A stretch of DNA of 14,094 bases from Pelagophyceae sp. CCMP2097 (taxonomy: Eukaryota; Sar; Pelagophyceae): NCBI GenBank assembly GCA_026770575.1, contig MU657321.1, forward strand, positions 14,067-28,160, read 5' to 3'. Under the pieces are notes generated by a model. It was not told the DNA's origin. It was given only the letters and a program-made list of their open reading frames with translations, and ran no database searches. Positions 11,201 to 14,094 of the stretch are shown here, piece after piece; position 1 is the stretch's first letter; every line of letters starts with the position of its first letter. The position numbers and the translations under genes were made by a program.

Positions 11201-13471
11201 CGGCCTCGGCATTCGCGGTGGACGCCGCTTTGACGTCGACCGCCGCAGCGGTCTCCGCCGCGCCCGCGGCGACGCGGACGCCGCCACCCGACGCCGACGC
11301 GCCGGCGGCGAGGGCGATGGACCCGGCCGACGTTTCCGCGCCGCCGGCGTCGACGGCAATGTCGCCCGGCGAGGCAGCGTCCGCCGTCTCCACCGAAATA
11401 CCGCCGCCGACGCCCGTCCGGACCTCGATGCCGCCGGCGGCGCCCGTCGCGGCGCCCGTCGATAATACGACGTCGCCCGTCGCGCCGCGCGGTGAACCCA
11501 CCGACTCGACGACGGCGCCGCCGGCGCCCGCACGGAGCACGGCGTCGCCGCCCGCGGCGACTGACGAGGCGCCGGCCGTCAAGCTCAGGGCGCCCGCGTC
11601 GGAGCGGGCGCCGAGGCTCCCGCCGACGCGCACGACGACGTCGCCGCCGCCGCCCGCCCGCGTGTCGCCCGCAGCCACAGAAATGCCGCCAGAGGCACCG
11701 TTTGAAGAGGCGCCCGTCTCGACGACGAGCCCCCCCGACTTCGACAGCGTCCCCGCGTCGCCCGTCGCGCAGAGCAGGTCGCCGGAGACGCCGCGCGCTG
11801 AGGCGCCCGTCTTGAGGAAGACGTTTGACGCGCGAACGCCGGCCGACGCCCCGCCCTGGAGCACGATTTCGCCGCCAGGCGCGCCGGGCGCGACGCCGTC
11901 GCCGCCGCGCAGCCGCACGTCGCCGCCGCCGCCGTCGGGGGCGCCGAGGTCGTTGGTCGTGGCGATGCAGTCGCCGCCGCTGAGCATAACTTTGCCCCCG
12001 GCAACCGGGCCGGCGCCGGCGACGAAGTTGGCGTCGGCGCCGTCGCGAGAATACGAAGCGCCCGCGGAAATGGAAACGCCGCCCGGCGACGCCGCGGCCG
12101 CGGCGTCGGCCGCGGCATCCCCCGTGGTTAGCGTCACCTTGCCGGGCGCCGCCGCGGGGCCCGACTGCACGACGATATCACCCGTGCCCGCGTTGGCGCT
12201 CGCGGTGGCGGCCGTTTTGAGGAAGAACGAACCAGTTGTGCCGCCGGCATTGTGGTTTCCGGAGACGAGGGAAATGGCCCCCGGCTCGAAGCCCGCCGCC
12301 GCCTTGCCGGCGTGCATGCGCAGGCCACCGCCGGCGCCGCCGGTGCCGCTGTCGCCGACGCGGACGTCGACGTCGCCGGCAGCGCCGTTCGCAGAGGCGC
12401 CCGTGGCGAGCGAGACGGCGCCCGTGGCGCGTTGCTGCGGTGCGCCCGCGAGTTTGTTGCTGCCCGTGGCGAGCGTGACGCCGCCGGTGCGCGCGGACTG
12501 CTCGAAGAACGCGTCGGCGGTGCCAAGCATGACACCGCCAGAGGTGCCGCGCGCGCTCCAGCCCGAGATGAGCCGGATGCTGCCCCCAGACCCCCCGGCC
12601 CCACCCGTCAAGGTGATGACGCCGCCAACGCCTTCGGCGCTCGCGCCGCCCCGCAGGTCGACGCCGCCGCCGTCTCCGGTCTTTCCGCCGGCGGCCATCT
12701 CGCCGTTTGCAAAGCCGGCGGAGATTATCACGTCGCCGCCCGCTCCAAAGAGCCCGCCGCCGCCGGCGGCCACGTAGACGCCGCCGCCGCGCGCGTTGAC
12801 GCGGACGCTATCGCCGGCGTCGACGCGCACGTCCGTCGCCGAGACGAGCGAGATGTACTCGTCGTTGACCAGAAATTCAAAAAACGTCTCGTCGTCTGCG
12901 CCGCCGCCGCCGGCCTCGACGCCGCCGCCGCCGCCGTTTTCGGGCTGTACGGCGAGGTCGCCGACGACGCGCGTCTCCGGCACCCATGAATCTGGGCACG
13001 GGGCGTCGAAGACTGCGCCTCTGCACTCTGAGACGAACATGGCCGAAAGATCCTGGCACCGCCGTTCCCCAGCGCACCACGCGCACGCCTCGTCAGCGAC
13101 GCAGACGCCACAAGCTAAGACGTCCTCGCACGTCGCCTCGAGCGGGCACGCCGCCGACTCCTCGAGCCACGTTGGGCACGGCGCGCCCAGCGCGGGGCCC
13201 ACCTCCTCCTTTGACCTCGGCATACAATTGCCTACAGGATCCGGTCTCTTCCGCGCCCTCGCGAGGCGCGCTCCGGCGGCGCACCGGTGGAGAGGCAGAA
13301 GCCGCAGCCGCGCCGCGCTGTGCATTCGGCGCATGCTATTTCGATGCCTTGGTACGAGTCCGCGTCGAAGCTGAACGAAGACGCGCCGCACTCCGAAAAC
13401 TCGTCCGCCACGCAGATGCGGAGCAGCGCCGCAAACGCGACGAACATCGCGACGGGCAAACCCGCCGCCAT
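1..13471 (-). CDS. Giant secreted PSI / glycine-rich repeat / S74 chaperone protein (3'-partial, two exons)
   Basis: Spliced coding sequence: exon 1 is 13471-13285 and exon 2 runs from 13231 past base 1, giving at least 4,472 residues with no in-frame stop. Visible order: signal peptide (residues 1-22), two PSI-like modules (about 28-91 and 97-141), Gly-rich linker, about 3,600 residues of short Gly/Ala/Ser/Thr/Val repeats, a neck, a peptidase S74 chaperone domain (about 3960-4060), then more repeats to the edge. The ATG at 13471 is the first in-frame ATG after the upstream stop, has G at -3 and +4, and starts a classic signal peptide. Frame was checked by hand at both ends, around the S74 domain and at the splice junction. 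A homotrimeric extracellular fibre or adhesin is inferred from S74 and PSI biology. The ligand and exact role are unknown, and I do not recognise a named gene. Confidence 0.85.
1242..1541 (-). other. Peptidase S74 / intramolecular chaperone domain
   Basis: Residues about 3960-4059. The domain opens with SSDRRIKRGI, the S74 start motif. The second serine (codon 1530-1532, residue 3963) and the lysine five residues later (codon 1515-1517, residue 3968) match the Ser-Lys dyad used for self-cleavage in endosialidase, phage fibre and MYRF chaperone domains. The core GVIAQELNQIFPE (about 1353-1391) matches the family G-x-I-A-Q-E-x(4)-F-P-E block, and the closing VNKMELAIDVISGI (about 1242-1285) matches the helical end. 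The family trimerises, assists beta-helix folding, then cuts before the serine. Length of about 100 residues is normal. An acidic DDDD run lies at about 1491-1502. The position, not C-terminal, is atypical. Confidence 0.88.
1545..1949 (-). other. Neck region between repeat shaft and S74 domain
   Basis: Residues about 3824-3958. Repeat character fades into a longer-range sequence with GDDGPYMEV, VGTNPTTIGFG, SMDATYDVRLRYDRG, a Val/Ile/Phe strand (KLIVFDGG), a Ser/Thr-rich stretch and FTGGIQATTIDY directly before the cleavage site. Asp, Arg and aromatic residues are enriched relative to the shaft. In phage fibres and endosialidases the segment before the S74 domain is the trimeric stem it helps to fold, so this is probably the distal tip or stem cap. 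No specific family is recognised. Confidence 0.5.
1950..12794 (-). repeat. Main repeat array, about 15-residue Gly-rich beta-type units (about 3,600 residues)
   Basis: The encoded protein repeats a loose unit of about 15 residues (about 45 bp): (S/G)G-x-(V/I)-x-(L/V)-x-(T/A/S)G-x-A-x-x-G-x. Three consecutive units near 10570 are SGDVCLATGVAYGAR, SGAVRLATGDAREGA and SGGIAFGCGASTLDG. Alternating hydrophobic residues followed by Gly-rich turns suit short beta strands stacked in a solenoid or a trimeric beta-helix shaft. Units vary from about 13 to 21 residues and side chains differ, so this is diverged rather than freshly amplified repetition. Cysteine, proline and aromatic residues are rare. 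The stretch from about 3100 to 1980 is the most uniform (short AAG/GAG units). Structure is inferred, not shown. Confidence 0.8.
5357..11090 (-). repeat. Higher-order repeat marked by a T-x-N-A-G-x-x-G-V-S-G cassette
   Basis: Within the 15-residue array a distinctive cassette (best copies TANAGAAGVSG, TVNAGVSGVSG, TANAGDRGVSG) recurs. Its Thr codons begin, in reading direction, at 11090, 10643, 10196, 9920, 9473, 9179, 8732, 8291, 8006, 7580, 7292 and 7013, with further good copies at 5633 and 5357. Spacings from 11090 to 7013 are 149, 149, 92, 149, 98, 149, 147, 95, 142, 96 and 93 residues; the 5633-5357 pair is 92 apart. The copies at 11090, 10643 and 8006 are degenerate in sequence but on register. 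Long modules hold about 50 extra residues, including GSS-x(4-9)-GG and GG-x-AxG-x(4-6)-GGD segments. Confidence 0.7.
12795..12995 (-). other. Linker with two poly-Gly runs, then a non-repetitive segment
   Basis: Residues about 142-208. After the last PSI cysteine comes a Trp/Val-rich stretch, then two glycine runs separated by Val-Glu-Ala, then an acidic and aromatic segment (DDETFFEF...NDEYISLV) and Asp/Val-rich strand-like residues (DVRVDAGDSVRV) that lead into the repeats. The glycine runs probably make a flexible hinge between the PSI head and the repeat shaft. The segment after it could be an N-terminal cap of a beta-solenoid. Both roles are inference. Confidence 0.5.
12996..13130 (-). 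other. PSI-like cysteine module 2
   Basis: Residues about 97-141, with cysteines at 97, 103, 106, 112, 115, 121, 132 and 141. The core C-G-V-C-x5-C-A-W-C-x5-C has the same spacing as module 1 and the typical tryptophan between the third and fourth core cysteines. It lies wholly in exon 2, six residues after module 1. Two adjacent modules with identical core spacing suggest duplication. The fold assignment rests on the cysteine pattern only. Confidence 0.72.
13146..13390 (-). other. PSI-like cysteine module 1 (interrupted by the intron)
   Basis: Residues about 28-91 after splicing, with cysteines at 28, 47, 50, 56, 59, 65, 81 and 91. The core C-x2-C-x5-C-G-F-C-x5-C matches the plexin-semaphorin-integrin (PSI) signature, where an aromatic residue sits in the CGxC motif. 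PSI modules are small disulphide-knotted extracellular domains that position neighbouring binding domains. Binding partners cannot be predicted from this. Confidence 0.7.
13232..13284 (-). other. 53-nt GT-AG intron splitting PSI module 1
   Basis: The donor is G|GTGCGC at 13285/13284 and the acceptor is TGTAG|GC at 13232/13231. The phase-1 junction codon becomes GGC (Gly63). Splicing moves exon 1 (triplets starting at position mod 3 = 2) exactly into the long open frame (mod 3 = 0), removes an in-frame TAG, and restores the C-x5-C spacing seen in PSI module 2. No strong branch point or polypyrimidine tract is evident. A downstream acceptor at CAAAG|GAG would need a phase-0 donor, and I saw none. 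Without RNA the exact borders are inference. Confidence 0.7.
13285..13471 (-). other. Exon 1: signal peptide plus first half of PSI module 1
   Basis: 187 nt encode 62 full codons plus the first base of a glycine codon (phase 1). The frame beyond the donor meets a TAG at 13232-13234, inside the proposed intron, so exon 1 cannot continue unspliced. It ends in the PSI core CGFC-LSTG. The next cysteine expected by the PSI pattern is supplied by exon 2 (Gly-Asn-Cys), which supports the join. A GTG lies in the same frame at 13495, but a eukaryotic start at the ATG of 13471 is far more likely. Confidence 0.75.
13406..13471 (-). other. Signal peptide
   Basis: Residues 1-22. A short N-terminus (MAAGLP) leads into a hydrophobic run of Val, Ala, Met, Phe and Leu (residues 5-17), then Arg-Ile-Cys-Val-Ala. 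The predicted cut is after Ala22, before Asp-Glu-Phe. The following residues are polar and cysteine-rich, as expected for a secreted ectodomain. Entry into the secretory pathway is well supported. Final location (wall, scale, membrane surface or medium) cannot be told because the C-terminus is missing. Confidence 0.8.
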
Positions 13472-13564
13472 CGCGCTCCCCGGGGTCAGCGCCACTGCCC
13501 GCGGCCGCTGCCCTCTGCGCGGGTAGAGTACCCTCGCCCCCTACACGGCAGCGTTTGAAATCCG

Positions 13565-13580
13565 ACGCGCCCGGGCGCGT
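13565..13580. repeat. 16-bp perfect palindrome upstream of the gene
   Basis: The sequence ACGCGCCCGGGCGCGT is its own reverse complement, about 95 bases upstream of the ATG. A second dyad, CCGCTC-CC-GAGCGG, lies at 13594-13607. Both could be binding sites for dimeric regulators or 5' UTR stems, but GC-rich DNA yields such palindromes readily, so the regulatory role is speculative. Confidence 0.35.
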
Positions 13581-14002
13581 GCGGAGGCGGCGTCCGCTCC
13601 CGAGCGGCCCCATCGCATGGTCCGGAGTTTGAACTAGGGAACTGTCTCGAGGTGACCCCTCTCGTGCGCTGCCCACCGCGCCGCCGCCGCGACGTGGCCC
13701 GCGCCGACGCAGCCGCCGGCGTTGCGCAAAGCGCGGCTCGCGGCCGGCCACTTCGACGGGTAGCGCCACTTTCGTTTCTCGGAAACCACCGTTTTCAAAC
13801 CACAGAGACGGTCGCCTCTCCAAACTGGATGGCCCTCGACTGTGCCGCGCCGCGCACTCGCACAGACGCCACGGGAAACCCGAATGCGCGCACCTGGGAG
13901 GAGTTCTCGCCGCTTTGTACAGGGTTGCGCTGACGGGGAATTGGAGATAAGTTCTGTTTCACGAGAGCATCGGTCCGTTCGACCTCCGTGGTGAACTTTT
14001 TG

Positions 14003-14065
14003 AGGACCCGAAGGGTCCTTGCCGTTTAATCAACGTCAGTTTACGGCAAGGGCCCTTCGGGTCCT
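14003..14065. repeat. Long imperfect hairpin (23-nt arms, 17-nt loop)
   Basis: The left arm 14003-14025 and right arm 14043-14065 are reverse complements except at one position, which would be a G-U pair in RNA. The loop is 14026-14042. Each arm contains a smaller hairpin: AGGACCC-GAA-GGGTCCT on the left and the matching one-mismatch copy on the right, so the site could form nested or cruciform structures. It lies about 530 bases upstream of the start codon in locally AT-richer sequence. It could be a 3'-end signal of a neighbouring transcript, a small-RNA source, or part of a MITE-like element. Confidence 0.65.
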
Positions 14066-14094
14066 TTGATTGAAGGATTACCAGGGGCAATTAT

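Larger units (their letters stand above)
13472..14094. other. 5' flank / intergenic region, no supported gene
   Basis: This stretch should hold the promoter and 5' UTR of the giant gene. No TATA box at a convincing distance, tRNA or rRNA is visible. A 93-codon frame on the plus strand (13652-13933) starts only with GTG and is not supported. Base composition falls from very GC-rich near the gene to mixed at the right end, with AT-rich patches beside the hairpin. The next gene to the right, if any, is outside the window. Confidence 0.5.

Noticed and set aside
10588..12777. 729-codon Pro/Ala/Ser-rich open frame on the plus strand
   Set aside because: Same antisense shadow. The minus-strand frame here continues uninterrupted into recognisable PSI and S74 domains, which the plus frame lacks.
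1950..12794. CRISPR array or non-coding satellite
   Set aside because: The periodicity is in the protein pattern, units vary in length and sequence, no identical repeats with unique spacers exist, and the frame stays open throughout.
1950..12794. Collagen-like, RTX or bacterial trimeric autotransporter repeats
   Set aside because: There are no Gly-X-Y triplets and no GGxGxDxxx calcium-binding nonapeptides. The PSI modules and the intron argue against a bacterial autotransporter, although the trimeric-fibre idea is similar.
1..13325. Unspliced alternative start at the ATG at 13325 in the exon 2 frame
   Set aside because: It would give an Arg/Leu-rich N-terminus without a signal peptide and lose PSI module 1. 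The spliced model explains the in-frame TAG, the cysteine spacing and the signal peptide together.
13652..13933. 93-codon plus-strand open frame in the 5' flank
   Set aside because: It begins at GTG, its first half is Arg/Ala-rich noise typical of GC-rich DNA, and no motif is recognised. It could hide part of an exon of a divergent gene, but nothing supports that.

Overview
The window is almost entirely one giant protein-coding gene read on the minus strand. Its 5' end is at right (ATG at 13471) and its 3' end runs off the left edge. After removal of one 53-nt intron near the start, a single frame is open from 13231 to base 1. That gives at least 4,472 codons without a stop, and the true C-terminus lies outside the window. 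The very high GC content, the tiny GT-AG intron, the cleavable signal peptide and the cysteine-rich PSI modules point to a eukaryotic nuclear genome. A GC-rich marine microalga would fit (a pelagophyte such as Aureococcus, or a haptophyte or prasinophyte), but the organism assignment is inference.

Layout in the direction of transcription (right to left): (1) a 5' flank of about 620 bases (13472-14094) with no convincing gene, which holds a long imperfect hairpin at 14003-14065, a 16-bp palindrome and three copies of a GTTTGAA heptamer; (2) a signal peptide (13406-13471); (3) two tandem PSI-type cysteine modules with identical C-x2-C-x5-C-x2-C-x5-C cores, the first split by the intron; (4) a Gly-rich linker and a short non-repetitive segment; (5) an enormous Gly/Ala/Ser/Thr/Val repeat array of about 3,600 residues (about 12794 to 1950), built from units of about 15 residues of the type SG-x-V-x-L-x-TG-x-A-x-x-G-x and carrying a higher-order repeat of about 147-149 and 92-98 residues; (6) a less repetitive neck (about 1545-1950); (7) a peptidase S74 / intramolecular chaperone domain (about 1242-1541) with an apparently intact Ser-Lys self-cleavage dyad; (8) at least 400 more residues of the same repeat, to the window edge.

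The most plausible reading is a secreted or cell-surface fibre. The signal peptide exports it, the PSI modules sit at the N-terminal end, the repeats form a very long beta-solenoid-like shaft, and the S74 domain trimerises, chaperones folding and then cuts the chain. S74 domains are best known at the C-termini of phage tail fibres and endosialidases and in the metazoan transcription factor MYRF. An internal S74 domain between two blocks of the same repeat, behind tandem PSI modules, is the most unusual thing in this window. The long Pro/Ala-rich and Arg-rich open frames in the other five frames are shadows of the biased codons of this gene.
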